Source: an uncultured Comamonas sp. (GTDB taxonomy: Bacteria > Pseudomonadota > Gammaproteobacteria > Burkholderiales > Burkholderiaceae_C). From it: a stretch of DNA of 64,000 bases. Of the stretch, positions 10,178-20,070 are shown one piece after another. The stretch spans positions 1-64,000 of the forward strand of contig CABIIJ010000065.1 in NCBI GenBank assembly GCA_902175065.1, written 5' to 3'. The translations under genes and the position numbers were made by a program. The notes below the pieces were generated by a model. The model saw only the letters and a program-made list of their open reading frames with translations. It did no database searches and had not been told where the DNA came from. Positions within the stretch are counted from its first letter, which is position 1, and each line of letters begins with the position of its first letter.

Positions 10178-13100
10178 ATGCTGACGCAGTTTTTCGTGCA
10201 AGGCTGGGCGCCCGATCCCCTGCTGTGGGCGCAGCACGACCCCTGGCTGGTGCTGTTGTCGGTACTGGTGTCGGTCGGGGCGTCCGCCGTGGCGCTGCAT
10301 ATGGCGCAACTGGCCCGCAAGGCCCAGAACACCCGGGGGCGCAATCTGGCGTTGGGTTTTGGCGCCCTGGCCCTGGGCAGTGGCGTCTGGACCATGCACT
10401 ACGTCGGGATGCTGGCCTTTGCCGTTTGCGGGCAGGCCAGCTTCCATCCCTGGATGACGGCCTTGTCCGTGCTGCCGAGCATCGTTGCGTCCTGGGTGGC
10501 GCTGCGGCTGCTGATGCGTGAAACCGTCACCAGGCCGGTGCTGCTCAAGGCGGCACTGCTGGTGGGGGCGGGCATTGGCACCATGCACTATCTGGGCATG
10601 GCCGCGTCCGACCTGGCGCCTGCCATGCGCTACGACGTATCGGGCTTCGTGCTGTCCATCGTCGTTGCGGTGGTGCTGGCTGCCCTGGCACTGTGGGTGC
10701 GCTTTGGCCTGCAGCGCTATTTTCCCCTGGATTCCACGCGCAATACGGCCCTGGCCGGGACGGTGATGGGGGCGGCGATTGCCGCCATGCACTACACCGG
10801 CATGGCGGCCCTGCGCTTCACCGGGCCGATTGCCGAGCTGCAAGTCGAAGAATCGGCCCTGACCATCCCGCTGCAGGCCACCTTGTCGATCGCCATTGCC
10901 GTGGTGACGGTCACCTTGAGCCTGCTCATCCTGGCGATCAACGGCAATTTGCGCTATCGCTACCTGCTCGACCAGATGCAGGCGGCGCGGCAAAGCCAGC
11001 AAGACGCCGAGGAGCTGCTGCGCCGCAGCGAAGAGCAGTTCCGCTCGCTGGTGAAAAATATTCCCGGGGCCACCTTCCGCTGCCGTATCGATGCCATGTG
11101 GAGCATGGCCTTCGTCAGCGATGCCGTGCTGGATCTGACCGGGTGGCCGGCCCGCGATTTCATTGCCGGGCAGGTGCATTTCGGGCAAATCCTGCACCCG
11201 GAAGACGAGGAGTGGGTCGGCCCCGCCATTGCCCGTGCCGTGACCCTGCGCCAGCCCTACCGGCTGGAATACCGCATTGTCCACCGCGACGGCATGGTGC
11301 GCTGGGTATCCGAGACGGGCCGCGCGGCTTACAGCGACAGCGATGGCCAGCTGTATCTCGACGGGGTGATACTGGACATCACCGCCTCCAAACTGCGGGC
11401 TGCCGAATTCGAAGGCACCGTGGCCGCCATCAACCGGGTGCAGGCCATGATCGAGCTGGATCTGGAAGGCCATGTCATCGGCGCCAATGCCAACTACCTG
11501 AGGCTGATGGGCTATACCCTCGAGGAAGTGCTGGGCCTGCACCACCGTAACTTCTGCACCGACAGGGAGATTGCCAGCCCCGCCTACACCCGGGCGTGGC
11601 AGCAGCTCCTGGCGGGGCAGCCGGTGATCGGGGAATTCATGCGCGTGGCCAAGGATGGGCACCGGGTCTGGATCCTGGGGTCGTACAACCCGATCTTTGA
11701 TGCCGAGGGCAAGGTTTTCAAAATCATCAAATTCGCCACCGACCTGAGCGGGCGCCGGGCGATGGAGGAGGCCCTGCGCCAGGCAAAGGAACATGCCGAG
11801 GTGGCGGCGGCTGCCCGCAGCAGCTTCCTGGCCAACATGAGCCATGAAATCCGTACCCCGATGAACGCCATCATTGGCTTCAGCGAAGTGCTGCTCGACA
11901 GCCCGCTGGATGCCACTCAGCGCCAGCAGCTGACCACGGTGCGCCAGGCCGGGTTGTCGCTGTTGCGGCTGCTCAACGACATCCTGGATTCCGCCAAACT
12001 GGAGAAAGGCGCCATGCAGCTGGAGGAGGCCGACTTCTCCCTGCGCCAACTGTGCGAGGAAGTGCTCGATACCCAGCGTCTGGGGGCGGTGAAAAAAGGC
12101 CTGGCCGTGGTGCTCGACTACCCGGCCGGGGTGCCCGATTTTTTCCATGCCGATGCGCTGCGCATCCGGCAAGTGCTGCTCAATCTGCTCAGCAATGCCG
12201 TGAAGTTCACGGAGGCGGGGCAGGTACGCCTGTGCGTTGGCCATGGCCCCGATGGTTTGGTGCTGCAGGTGACCGATACCGGTATCGGCATGTCGCCGGA
12301 GCAGCAGCAACGCATTTTCGACCCCTTTGCCCAGGCCGATGCTTCGACCACGCGCCGTTATGGGGGGACGGGGCTGGGCACGACCATTGCCCGCCAGCTG
12401 GTGCAATTGATGGGTGGCAGCATCACCGTGGACAGCGTGGTGGGGCAAGGCTCGACCTTCAGCGTGCTGCTACCCCTGCGGCAGGCGCAAGGGGCGGTGG
12501 TTGCCGGCCCGGGCGAGGAGAGGGTGCAACCCCTGCCGCCGCTGCGCGTGCTGTGTGTGGACGACATGCCGGAAAACCTGGAGCTGCTGCGCATCGTGCT
12601 TGGACGTGGCGGCCATCAGGTGGCCCTGGCCTCTGGCGGGCAGGAAGCGGTGGCGCAATTTACCCGGCAGCCTTTCGACCTGGTGCTGATGGACTTGCAA
12701 ATGCCCGAGGTCGATGGCTACAGCGCCGCACGGCAAATCCGTACCATCGAGGCCGCGCAGCAGCAGCCAGCCACGCCCATCATCGCCCTGTCGGCCAGCG
12801 TGCTGGAAGCAGACCGCGCCCTGGCCCTGCAGGCCGGGATGAACGGTTTTGCCCACAAGCCCCTGCATACGCCCCACCTGTACGCTGAAATTGCGCGGGT
12901 GCTGCAATTGTCCCCGGCCCTGGCAGCGCCGGAATCTGCGGCTGCGGGAGCGGCCGTTGCTGCGGTGCCGGACGCCGGGGATGAACCGCCCTGCGCTGCC
13001 TGCGCCAGTCCCTGGAATGCCCAGGCTGCCCATGCCTTGTGGGGGGACGAAGCCACCTGGCGGCAAGCGCTACGGCGCAGCGTGCAGCAGTACCACCATG

Positions 13101-13561
13101 GCCCCGAGCAATTGCGTGCAGCGCTGGCGGTGCAGGATTGGGCCGCCGTGGTGCAGTACGCGCACCGCTGGCGCGGCGTGGCGGCCAACCTGCAGCTCCA
13201 GCCCCTGGCTTGTGCGCTGCAGCAGCTGGAGTCGGCGGCGCTGGCCGAAAACACAGTCGAGGTGGACGCCGCGCTGGCCCTGGTGCAGACGGTCTGGGCG
13301 CAGGTGGAGCAGGCTGCGGCGCAGTGGCAAACAGTATCGACCGACTTGCAGGCCCGGCCGGTGAAAGCACCGCCGGACCCGCGGCTGGGCCCATGGGTTG
13401 CCGAGGCCGTGGCCCTGCTGCAGCAAGGCGAATTGCCGAATAGCGTTATGGCGCAGCTGCAATCAGTGCTCAGTGCTGCGGAATTTGAAGTTATCCGGAA
13501 TGCCATGGATGATTTCGACTTTTCCCGTGCGCAACAGTTGCTGCTGCGGGCAGTTGAGTAA
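10178..13561 (+). CDS. MHYT-PAS hybrid histidine kinase with receiver and HPt
   Basis: This 1127-residue membrane sensor kinase starts with a seven-helix MHYT region (HYVGML, HYLGMA and HYTGMA motifs, residues 30-260), proposed in the family to sense O2, CO or NO through metal. Two PAS domains follow (about 285-410 and 415-535). The kinase core has NMSHEIRTPMNA with His near 555 and an ATPase domain (NLLSNAVKFTE, DTGIGM, GGTGLGTTI). A receiver carries its phospho-Asp near 838 (LVLMDLQMPEVDGY). An HPt-like end has AHRWRGVAANL, His near 995. AAGGGGG precedes the ATG. Its overlap-linked partners and similarity to the next gene suggest a duplicated phosphorelay kinase. Confidence 0.9.
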   Translation: MLTQFFVQGWAPDPLLWAQHDPWLVLLSVLVSVGASAVALHMAQLARKAQNTRGRNLALGFGALALGSGVWTMHYVGMLAFAVCGQASFHPWMTALSVLPSIVASWVALRLLMRETVTRPVLLKAALLVGAGIGTMHYLGMAASDLAPAMRYDVSGFVLSIVVAVVLAALALWVRFGLQRYFPLDSTRNTALAGTVMGAAIAAMHYTGMAALRFTGPIAELQVEESALTIPLQATLSIAIAVVTVTLSLLILAINGNLRYRYLLDQMQAARQSQQDAEELLRRSEEQFRSLVKNIPGATFRCRIDAMWSMAFVSDAVLDLTGWPARDFIAGQVHFGQILHPEDEEWVGPAIARAVTLRQPYRLEYRIVHRDGMVRWVSETGRAAYSDSDGQLYLDGVILDITASKLRAAEFEGTVAAINRVQAMIELDLEGHVIGANANYLRLMGYTLEEVLGLHHRNFCTDREIASPAYTRAWQQLLAGQPVIGEFMRVAKDGHRVWILGSYNPIFDAEGKVFKIIKFATDLSGRRAMEEALRQAKEHAEVAAAARSSFLANMSHEIRTPMNAIIGFSEVLLDSPLDATQRQQLTTVRQAGLSLLRLLNDILDSAKLEKGAMQLEEADFSLRQLCEEVLDTQRLGAVKKGLAVVLDYPAGVPDFFHADALRIRQVLLNLLSNAVKFTEAGQVRLCVGHGPDGLVLQVTDTGIGMSPEQQQRIFDPFAQADASTTRRYGGTGLGTTIARQLVQLMGGSITVDSVVGQGSTFSVLLPLRQAQGAVVAGPGEERVQPLPPLRVLCVDDMPENLELLRIVLGRGGHQVALASGGQEAVAQFTRQPFDLVLMDLQMPEVDGYSAARQIRTIEAAQQQPATPIIALSASVLEADRALALQAGMNGFAHKPLHTPHLYAEIARVLQLSPALAAPESAAAGAAVAAVPDAGDEPPCAACASPWNAQAAHALWGDEATWRQALRRSVQQYHHGPEQLRAALAVQDWAAVVQYAHRWRGVAANLQLQPLACALQQLESAALAENTVEVDAALALVQTVWAQVEQAAAQWQTVSTDLQARPVKAPPDPRLGPWVAEAVALLQQGELPNSVMAQLQSVLSAAEFEVIRNAMDDFDFSRAQQLLLRAVE

Positions 13562-13597
13562 TATTTGTTGCAAACATCTTTCAGAAGGTAAAAAGTT

Positions 13598-16483
13598 GTG
13601 CGGAATCACGGTCGGCCATACCCTCTGGCACTGACGGATCCCCAGGGGGGGCCGGACGGAGCAGCGTTGCACGAACTGCAGGCTTTGGCGAGAACGGCCA
13701 GCCCGGCTGCGCAGCAGGCGCTGGCCGATCTGCTGTCGGCTGCCGGGCAATTGCCGCAGGAGCAAGCGCAGCGCCTGGCGGCGGAAAAGCACTTGGCCGA
13801 CCTCCAGTCCATGGTCGACCGCATGGTGAAAACCGTGGGCGTGCGCATCAGGCACTGGGATCAGCCGCAGCGGGCCTTGCTGCAGCTGGCCGTGACGGCC
13901 GATGATTTTGAAGTGCAGTACAAGGGAATGCTGTTGCGCGAGCGCACGCTCAACCAGCACGCCATCGTCAGCGCGACCGACGTGCAGGGCACCATCACCT
14001 ATGTCAACGATCTGTTCTGCCAGATCAACGGCATGGCCCCGCACGAGTTGCTGGGGCAGAACCACCGCATCATTGCCTCGGGCCTGCACCCGGCGTGGTT
14101 TTACACGCAGATGTGGGTGACGATCAGCCAGGGCCAGACCTGGCATGGCGAGATCTGCAACCGCTCCCCGGCGACCGGGCGGCTGTATTGGGTGGCGGCC
14201 ACCATCGTGCCGTTTCTGGATGCCCGTGGGCTGCCGCAGGAATACATCTCGGTACGCACCGACATCACCGAGCGCAAGAATCTGGAGCAGACTCTGGCGC
14301 GGGAGCAGCATTTTCTGGCCAACATCACGGCCAACCTGGGCAAGGGCGTCATGGTGCTCGACCGTGACGAACACTGCACCTACCTCAATCCCGAGGCCGA
14401 ACACCTGCTGGGCTGGACGCTGCAAGAACTGCAAGGCCAGGTGCTGCACGAAAAAATTTACTTTTGTGCCGGGCAGGACGTGGCGGCAGACCGCCACGGC
14501 TGTCCCGTCTGCATGTGCTATGGCATGGGCGAAGTCACCCGTTTCGACGTGCAGGACGACCTGGTGCTGCTGCACAAGGAACGCGGCGCCTTCTCTGCCG
14601 CCATGACGGTTTCACCCCTGTTTGAAAACGGCATCCTCACCGGCTGCGTAGCCGTGTTCAACGACATCACCGCACACAAGCGCTACGAAGCCGAGCTGCG
14701 CCTGGCCAAGGAGCAGGCCGAGCAGGCCAGCCAGGCCCGCAGCAGTTTTCTGGCCAACATGAGCCATGAGATCCGCACCCCGCTCAATGCCATCATCGGT
14801 TTTACCGAGGCACTGCTCGACACCCCGCTGGATACCAGCCAGCGGCGCCAACTGACGACCGTGCGCCAGTCGGGCCATGCCTTGCTGCGCCTGCTCAACG
14901 ACATTCTGGATACCGCCAAGCTCGACAAAGGGGCAGTCGTGCTGGAGGTGGCCGATTTTTCCTTGCGCAAACTGTGCCAGCAGCTGCTGGACATGCAGGC
15001 CCCCAATGCCGCGAATAAAGCCCTGGCCCTGGAACTGGACTACCCCCCGGCCGAGCCGGAATTTTTCCGTGGCGATGCCCTGCGGCTGCACCAGGTGCTG
15101 CTGAACCTGCTGTCCAACGCCATCAAATTTACCGAAGCCGGCAGCGTCGCCCTGCAGGTGCGCCACACCGGGGCACAGGGCCTGTGCCTGCGGGTGCAGG
15201 ACAGTGGCATTGGCATGACCCCGGCCCAGCTGGCACGGATTTTTGCGCCCTTCGCCCAGGCCGATGCGTCCACCACGCGCCGTTTTGGCGGCACGGGCCT
15301 GGGCACCACCATTGCCCGCCAACTGGTCGAGCTGATGCACGGACGCCTGGAGGTGACCAGCACCCCGGGACAAGGCTCGTGCTTTACCGTCTGGTTGCCG
15401 CTGGCGCAAGGCCAGCCCGTGCAGCCGCTGCCTCAGGCCAGCGGCCCGCAACTGCCTCCTTTGCGCATTCTGGGGGTGGACGATATTCCGGAAAACCTGG
15501 AGCTGCTGCAACTGGTGCTGCGCCGTGGCGGCCACGACGTCACCCTGGCTGGCGGTGGCCAGCAGGCCTTGGCCCTGCTGGCCGAGCAGGACTTTGACCT
15601 GGTGCTGATGGATGTCCACATGCCGGATGTGGACGGCTTTACCGCCGTGCGCCGCCTGCGGGCAGTGGAAGCGGCCCGGGGGAAGGCCAGAACCCCGGTG
15701 ATTGCCCTGTCGGCCAGCGTCCTGGAAGAAGACCGCCAGCAGGCCCGGCAGGCGGGCATGGACGGTTTTGCCCACAAACCGCTGCACGTCCCCCGGCTGA
15801 ATGCGGAAATCGCCCGGGTGCTGCAACTGTGGCCACAACTGCAAGCGGCCCCCCCGGCGGACTTGCGCCCGGGCAGCGATGCCGTTTGGGACGAAGCCGC
15901 TGCCCTTGCCCTGTGGGGGGATGCCTCGCGCTGGCATTCCGCCTTGCAGCGCTGCCTGGAAACCTATCGCACGGCACCGGCACAACTGGCGCAGTGCAAT
16001 GCCCAGGGCGATGCGTCCGAGGTGGCCGCCCTGGCCCATCGCTGGCGTGGCGTGGCCGGTAACTTGCAGCTTGTGGCCCTGGCCGAAGCCTTGCAGGTGG
16101 TCGAGGGCCAGGCGCAGCACGGGCACGCCGTGGCGGATGCGGCCCTGGATGCCGTGGCGCAGGCCTGGCAGGCCATCCAGCAGCGTTGTCTGGCCCTGGG
16201 CATGGCCGAGCCGCAGGCCAGCGCCGGGATTTGGGTGTCTGCTGTTCCGGGAACTGCGCCGCCTTCGCCCCTGGATGGGCAGGCCGTACGCGCCCTGGCA
16301 CAGGCGCTGGCCAGTCTGGAGCGAGGGGAATGGCCCGACCAGGGGCTGGTCGCCCTGGCACCTTGGCTGCCTGCTGCCGTGCTGCAACCCGTGGCCCAGG
16401 CGTTGGAACATTTCGATTTTGAGCGTGCTGGCCAATTGCTGCGCCAGTACGCGGTGTCTTCTTCACAGGCTGCTGCCTTATGA
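13598..16483 (+). CDS. PAS hybrid histidine kinase with receiver and HPt
   Basis: This 961-residue kinase has no membrane segment. A helical N-terminus is followed by PAS domains (about 115-225 and 230-360; the second carries a Cys-rich CAGQ...CPVCMC stretch). The kinase core has NMSHEIRTPLNA with His near 390 and the DSGIGM and GGTGLGTTI boxes. A receiver follows (LVLMDVHMPDVDGF, Asp near 672), then an HPt-like module with AHRWRGVAGNL, His near 814. The kinase-REC-HPt half is clearly homologous to the upstream gene, so a tandem duplication with sensor swapping is likely. GTG is the start, with AGAAGG nine bases before it. The stop overlaps the next gene (ATGA). Confidence 0.9.
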   Translation: MRNHGRPYPLALTDPQGGPDGAALHELQALARTASPAAQQALADLLSAAGQLPQEQAQRLAAEKHLADLQSMVDRMVKTVGVRIRHWDQPQRALLQLAVTADDFEVQYKGMLLRERTLNQHAIVSATDVQGTITYVNDLFCQINGMAPHELLGQNHRIIASGLHPAWFYTQMWVTISQGQTWHGEICNRSPATGRLYWVAATIVPFLDARGLPQEYISVRTDITERKNLEQTLAREQHFLANITANLGKGVMVLDRDEHCTYLNPEAEHLLGWTLQELQGQVLHEKIYFCAGQDVAADRHGCPVCMCYGMGEVTRFDVQDDLVLLHKERGAFSAAMTVSPLFENGILTGCVAVFNDITAHKRYEAELRLAKEQAEQASQARSSFLANMSHEIRTPLNAIIGFTEALLDTPLDTSQRRQLTTVRQSGHALLRLLNDILDTAKLDKGAVVLEVADFSLRKLCQQLLDMQAPNAANKALALELDYPPAEPEFFRGDALRLHQVLLNLLSNAIKFTEAGSVALQVRHTGAQGLCLRVQDSGIGMTPAQLARIFAPFAQADASTTRRFGGTGLGTTIARQLVELMHGRLEVTSTPGQGSCFTVWLPLAQGQPVQPLPQASGPQLPPLRILGVDDIPENLELLQLVLRRGGHDVTLAGGGQQALALLAEQDFDLVLMDVHMPDVDGFTAVRRLRAVEAARGKARTPVIALSASVLEEDRQQARQAGMDGFAHKPLHVPRLNAEIARVLQLWPQLQAAPPADLRPGSDAVWDEAAALALWGDASRWHSALQRCLETYRTAPAQLAQCNAQGDASEVAALAHRWRGVAGNLQLVALAEALQVVEGQAQHGHAVADAALDAVAQAWQAIQQRCLALGMAEPQASAGIWVSAVPGTAPPSPLDGQAVRALAQALASLERGEWPDQGLVALAPWLPAAVLQPVAQALEHFDFERAGQLLRQYAVSSSQAAAL

Positions 16484-17472
16484 CTTCTTCCCCAGACCAT
16501 CGTCCCCGCCTTCTCCTGGTGGATGACGAACCGACCAACCTGCAGGTGCTGCGCCAGGTACTGCAGCAGGACTATCGCCTGCAGTTTGCGACCGATGGCA
16601 GCCGGGCCCTGGCGCTGGCCCGGCAACATGCGCCGGATCTGATCCTGCTGGACGTGATGATGCCCGGCATGGACGGCCACGCCGTCTGCCGCGCCCTGAA
16701 GGCCGATGCCGGCACTGCCGCCATCCCGGTGATCTTCGTGACGGCGCTCAGCGATGTGGCCGATGAGGTCGGCGGTTTTGCTGCCGGCTGCGTGGACTAC
16801 ATCGCCAAGCCGATCAGCGCCCCCATCGTGCGGGCGCGGGTGCGCACCCACCTGTCCCTGGTGCGCATGGACGAGCTGCGTGAAACGCGGCTGCAAATCG
16901 TCCAGCGCCTGGGCCGCGCTGCCGAGTACAAGGACAATGAAACCGGGATGCACGTCATCCGCATGAGCCATTTCTCCCAATTGCTGGCCCTGGCTGCCGG
17001 ATGCGATCCCCTGTGGGCCGAAGACCTGCTCAATGCCGCGCCGATGCACGACGTGGGCAAGATCGGCATTCCGGACGCCATTCTGCAAAAACCGGGCAAG
17101 CTGACCGAGGAGGAATGGGCCGTGATGCGCCGCCACCCGGAGATTGGCGCGGAAATCATCGGGCGCGATCCCTCGCGTGTCCTGTGCCTGGCCCGTTCGG
17201 TGGCCTTGTACCACCATGAAAAATGGGATGGCAGCGGCTACCCGCATGGCCTGGCCGGGGAGGCCATACCGTTGGAGGCACGTATCGTCGCTCTGGCCGA
17301 TGTGTTCGATGCCCTGACCAGCGAACGCCCCTACAAGAAAGCCTGGCCAGCGCAGGAGGCCATGGCCCTGATCCAGTCCGAAGCCGGGCGGCACTTCGAC
17401 CCCGCACTGGTCGCGCTGTTCGTGCCGCTGGTGGACGAGTTGCTGAGCATCCGCCAGCGCTGGGCCGACTAG
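16480..17472 (+). CDS. Response regulator with HD-GYP phosphodiesterase domain
   Basis: This RpfG-like protein of 330 residues should hydrolyse cyclic di-GMP when phosphorylated. The receiver shows the acidic pair Asp15-Asp16, phospho-acceptor Asp58 (LILLDVMMPGMDG) and Lys110. The HD-GYP domain has MHDVGKIGIPD, then RRHPEIG, then HHEKWDGSGYPHGL with intact GYP, so it is predicted to be active. It overlaps the preceding hybrid kinase by four bases, so it is translationally coupled to it. HPt-bearing hybrid kinases paired with REC-HD-GYP recall RpfC/RpfG, but no RpfF-like synthase is in the window. Confidence 0.92.
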   Translation: MTSSPDHRPRLLLVDDEPTNLQVLRQVLQQDYRLQFATDGSRALALARQHAPDLILLDVMMPGMDGHAVCRALKADAGTAAIPVIFVTALSDVADEVGGFAAGCVDYIAKPISAPIVRARVRTHLSLVRMDELRETRLQIVQRLGRAAEYKDNETGMHVIRMSHFSQLLALAAGCDPLWAEDLLNAAPMHDVGKIGIPDAILQKPGKLTEEEWAVMRRHPEIGAEIIGRDPSRVLCLARSVALYHHEKWDGSGYPHGLAGEAIPLEARIVALADVFDALTSERPYKKAWPAQEAMALIQSEAGRHFDPALVALFVPLVDELLSIRQRWAD

Positions 17473-17525
17473 CCCCGTTGGCGGGCCAGGAAACCTCGGC
17501 ATAACTGCCGCGCTGGCTGCTTGGG

Positions 17526-18050
17526 TTATGCAGAGCCGCCCTGGCTGTCTCGTGCCGGTGCTGGCTGGCAGTGCGGCTGCAAAATCGCCGTGGCCCAGGT
17601 GATGAATGTCTGTACCCGCGCAGGGAGATGGCGGCGGTGGGGGTAAACCCACTGCAGGGTCATGGGTGGCGGTGGGTGGTCGGGCAGAACCAGCACCAAA
17701 GCGCCTGAGGCCAGCAGCGCCTGTACGTCGAAAGCCGGTAGCTGGATCAGCCCCAACCCGGCCAGGGCGCAGGCAATATAGGTTTCTACATGATTGACCG
17801 TTACCGAGCCGGGCAGGGCGAGGTGGCGCACCTGCCCATCTTCCAGCCATTCCCAGGGCAGGCTCTGGCGGGTACTGGACGGGGCATACCGTATTCCCTG
17901 GTGCTGGGGCCAGTCTGCCGGGGAACGTGGCAGGCCGTGGCGCTGTACATAGCCCGGACTGGCGCAATACACCTGCTGCAACAGGCCGATAGGGCGGGCC
18001 ACCAGACTGCTTATTTCAAAATGTGCAACGCTGCACCGTTCAGGCGCATG
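17526..18050 (-). pseudogene. LysR-family regulator remnant (effector domain only)
   Basis: The reading frame holds the C-terminal half of a LysR effector-binding domain: SSLVARPIGLLQQVYCASPGY, then ALAGLGLIQLPAF, and an ending VQTFITWATAIL. The DNA-binding helix-turn-helix and the first half of the effector domain are missing. The frame continues upstream of its first GTG to about 18050, then loses all resemblance and meets a stop near 18110. A working regulator cannot be made, so this is called a 5'-truncated pseudogene. The break lies next to the 18069-18121 inverted repeat, which may mark the deletion or rearrangement point. Confidence 0.75.
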
Positions 18051-18068
18051 GCGTGACCGGAGGGTGCG

Positions 18069-18121
18069 GACAAAGTTGATGAGAATTCTTTCGGAGCTGT
18101 CGGAAGATATTCAACTTTGTC
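18069..18121. promoter_or_regulatory. Perfect 11-base inverted repeat, possible operator
   Basis: GACAAAGTTGA at 18069-18079 is repeated exactly inverted as TCAACTTTGTC at 18111-18121, with 31 bases between. The region is AT-richer than its surroundings. It lies between the LysR remnant and the first Aer-like chemoreceptor, upstream of a candidate promoter, so a regulator-binding role is possible. A further CTTTGTCCGG stands at about 18177. Confidence 0.45.
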
Positions 18122-18146
18122 AATAAATGAAAAATGTTCCGATGAT

Positions 18147-18175
18147 TTGACGGTCTGTTTTCAAGTGGTTACTAC
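18147..18175 (+). promoter_or_regulatory. Candidate sigma-70 promoter for the first Aer-like receptor
   Basis: TTGACG at 18147-18152 is followed after 17 bases by TACTAC at 18170-18175. The -35 is strong and the -10 matches four of six positions. The leader to the ATG at 18296 would be about 115 bases. No flagellar sigma-28-type sequence was seen. Confidence 0.4.
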
Positions 18176-18295
18176 ACTTTGTCCGGCCGTTTGATCATCA
18201 AAATGGCAGTTGATGTGCGTTCTGCGTGGTTGGGGCGTTTTTGAACATTGATTTTTAATTCCTGTTTTTTTGCCTGTCCAGAAGGCCCTTGTTCC

Positions 18296-19945
18296 ATGCG
18301 TAAAAACCTGCCCGTCACCCAGAACAACTACGATTTTCCTGCGCACCAGACCCTGATCTCCATCACCGACACCAAGGGCCGCATCACCTACTGCAATGCC
18401 GATTTCATCGAAGTGAGCGGCTACACCCAGGACGAGCTGCTGGGCCAGCCGCACAATCTGCTGCGCCACCCGGACATGCCGGCCGAGGCGTTTCGCGATT
18501 TCTGGGACACCATCCAGAAAGGGATGCTCTGGAGCGCCATGATCAAAAATCGGCGCAAGAACGGCGACCATTACTGGGTGCGGGCCAATGCCACGCCGAT
18601 GCGCGACGGGCAGCGCATCGTCGGCTACCTTTCGGTGCGCACCCGGCCCAGCGCCCACGAGATTGCAGCGGCGGAAAAACTGTACGCCACCCTGAATCGG
18701 GAAGCTGCTGCCGGGCAGCGTATCCATATCCTGCAGCGCGGCTCGGTACGCCGGGGGGATGCGCTGGGGCGGATCTGGAGCTGGCTGCAGCCCGGCCATG
18801 AAGGCAAACGCAACCTGTTGCTGGCGCTGACGGCGGTCGGCCCGGTGCTGGCGGCGCTGTTGCAGGCACCGTGGTGGGGCGTGCTGCTGGCGGCCACCGC
18901 GACGGTCATTCCGGCCAGCTTCGGTCTGGCCCGGCTGACCTTGCATCCTGTCCGGCAGGTGCTGGAGGTTTCCCGCCAACTGGCCAGCGGCGATTTGTCG
19001 CAGTTCGTCAGCGTGCCCACCGAAGGGCTGGGGCGGCGCCTGCTGCTGCCGGTTGCGCAACTGGGGCTGTCGATCCGCACCGTCATGGCCGATGTACGCG
19101 AAGACCTGGGGCGGCTGCAGGCCCAGGCCGAGGAAGTGGCCACCGGCAGCCACGACCTGGCCTCGCGCCTGGAAGCCCAGGCCACCAGCCTGGAGCAGAC
19201 CGCCGCTGCCATGGACCAGATCAACAGCACCGTGGGACAGACGGCCGATCTGGCCGGCAGCGGTGTTGCCCTGGCGCGGCAGACCACGGCCAGCGCCGAG
19301 CGCAGCCAGGAGGCGATGCGCGGCATGGCCGCCACCATGGGGGAGATTACCGACTCGGCCCGGCGCATCGGCGACATCATCCAGACGATCGAGAGCGTGG
19401 CCTTCCAGACCAACATCCTGGCGCTCAATGCCGCCGTGGAAGCGGCCCGAGCGGGGGAGCAGGGGCGCGGCTTTGCCGTCGTGGCCACTGAGGTGCGGGC
19501 CCTGGCCGGACGCACCACCGGCCTGGCCAAGGAGATCAAGGACCTGATCGACGAATCGCAAACCCGCGTTGCGGCTGGTGGTGCCCGCGCCCAGGAAGCC
19601 CGCACGCGCATGGACGAAGCCATGGCCCAGGTGCAGCAGGTCGGCCAGGTGCTGGAGCAAATCGACACGGCGGCCCGCGAGCAGGCGCTGGGCGTGCGCC
19701 AGATCAGCGAAGCGGTGCAGCACATGGACCAGATCACCCAGCAGAACGCCAGCGTGGTCAGCCAGATGGACGCCTCGGCCAAGCGGATGCACGCCCGCGC
19801 CAGCGAGGCGCGGGACAACATCCGCGTCTTCCGGCTGGCCAGCGGCGAGCACACGCACGCCGAAACCGATGCCGTTGCCCTGCGTCAGCACAGCCGTGCC
19901 CGCAGCGAGGCGGGGGCCGCCGTAGCGCTGGAGTATGCGCAATAA
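18296..19945 (+). CDS. Aer-like PAS methyl-accepting chemotaxis protein
   Basis: This energy or redox taxis receptor has 549 residues. An N-terminal PAS domain (residues 8-118) has the Aer-type sequence [11 protein letters not shown]...[13 protein letters not shown] and LLRHPDMP. Two close hydrophobic stretches (about 165-205) form a membrane hairpin without a large periplasmic domain. The C-terminal signalling domain has the conserved hairpin tip [20 protein letters not shown] and [15 protein letters not shown]. No NWETF-type methylesterase tether is present. AGAAGG precedes the ATG at 18296. It is very similar to the gene at 20710. No flavin or haem ligand can be confirmed by eye. Confidence 0.92.
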   Translation: MRKNLPVTQNNYDFPAHQTLISITDTKGRITYCNADFIEVSGYTQDELLGQPHNLLRHPDMPAEAFRDFWDTIQKGMLWSAMIKNRRKNGDHYWVRANATPMRDGQRIVGYLSVRTRPSAHEIAAAEKLYATLNREAAAGQRIHILQRGSVRRGDALGRIWSWLQPGHEGKRNLLLALTAVGPVLAALLQAPWWGVLLAATATVIPASFGLARLTLHPVRQVLEVSRQLASGDLSQFVSVPTEGLGRRLLLPVAQLGLSIRTVMADVREDLGRLQAQAEEVATGSHDLASRLEAQATSLEQTAAAMDQINSTVGQTADLAGSGVALARQTTASAERSQEAMRGMAATMGEITDSARRIGDIIQTIESVAFQTNILALNAAVEAARAGEQGRGFAVVATEVRALAGRTTGLAKEIKDLIDESQTRVAAGGARAQEARTRMDEAMAQVQQVGQVLEQIDTAAREQALGVRQISEAVQHMDQITQQNASVVSQMDASAKRMHARASEARDNIRVFRLASGEHTHAETDAVALRQHSRARSEAGAAVALEYAQ

Positions 19946-19971
19946 CCTGTTCACGATCCTTTCATGGTGCC
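19943..19971. repeat. Solo terminal repeat of the MITE-like family
   Basis: TAACCTGTTCACGATCCTTT, continuing CATGGTGCC, matches the left end of the element at 9891-10162. The rest of the element is absent. Its first bases supply the TAA stop of the chemoreceptor gene. It is probably a relic left by a deletion or an aborted copy. Confidence 0.55.
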
Positions 19972-20070
19972 TGTTCCGGGGCGGTGGCAGGTCACAGCGC
20001 AGGGCCGAAGCTGGCCGGTTGAACTAAAAGCAGGTTGAAGCAAACGAATACGCTTTAAACAAGGCTTCCG

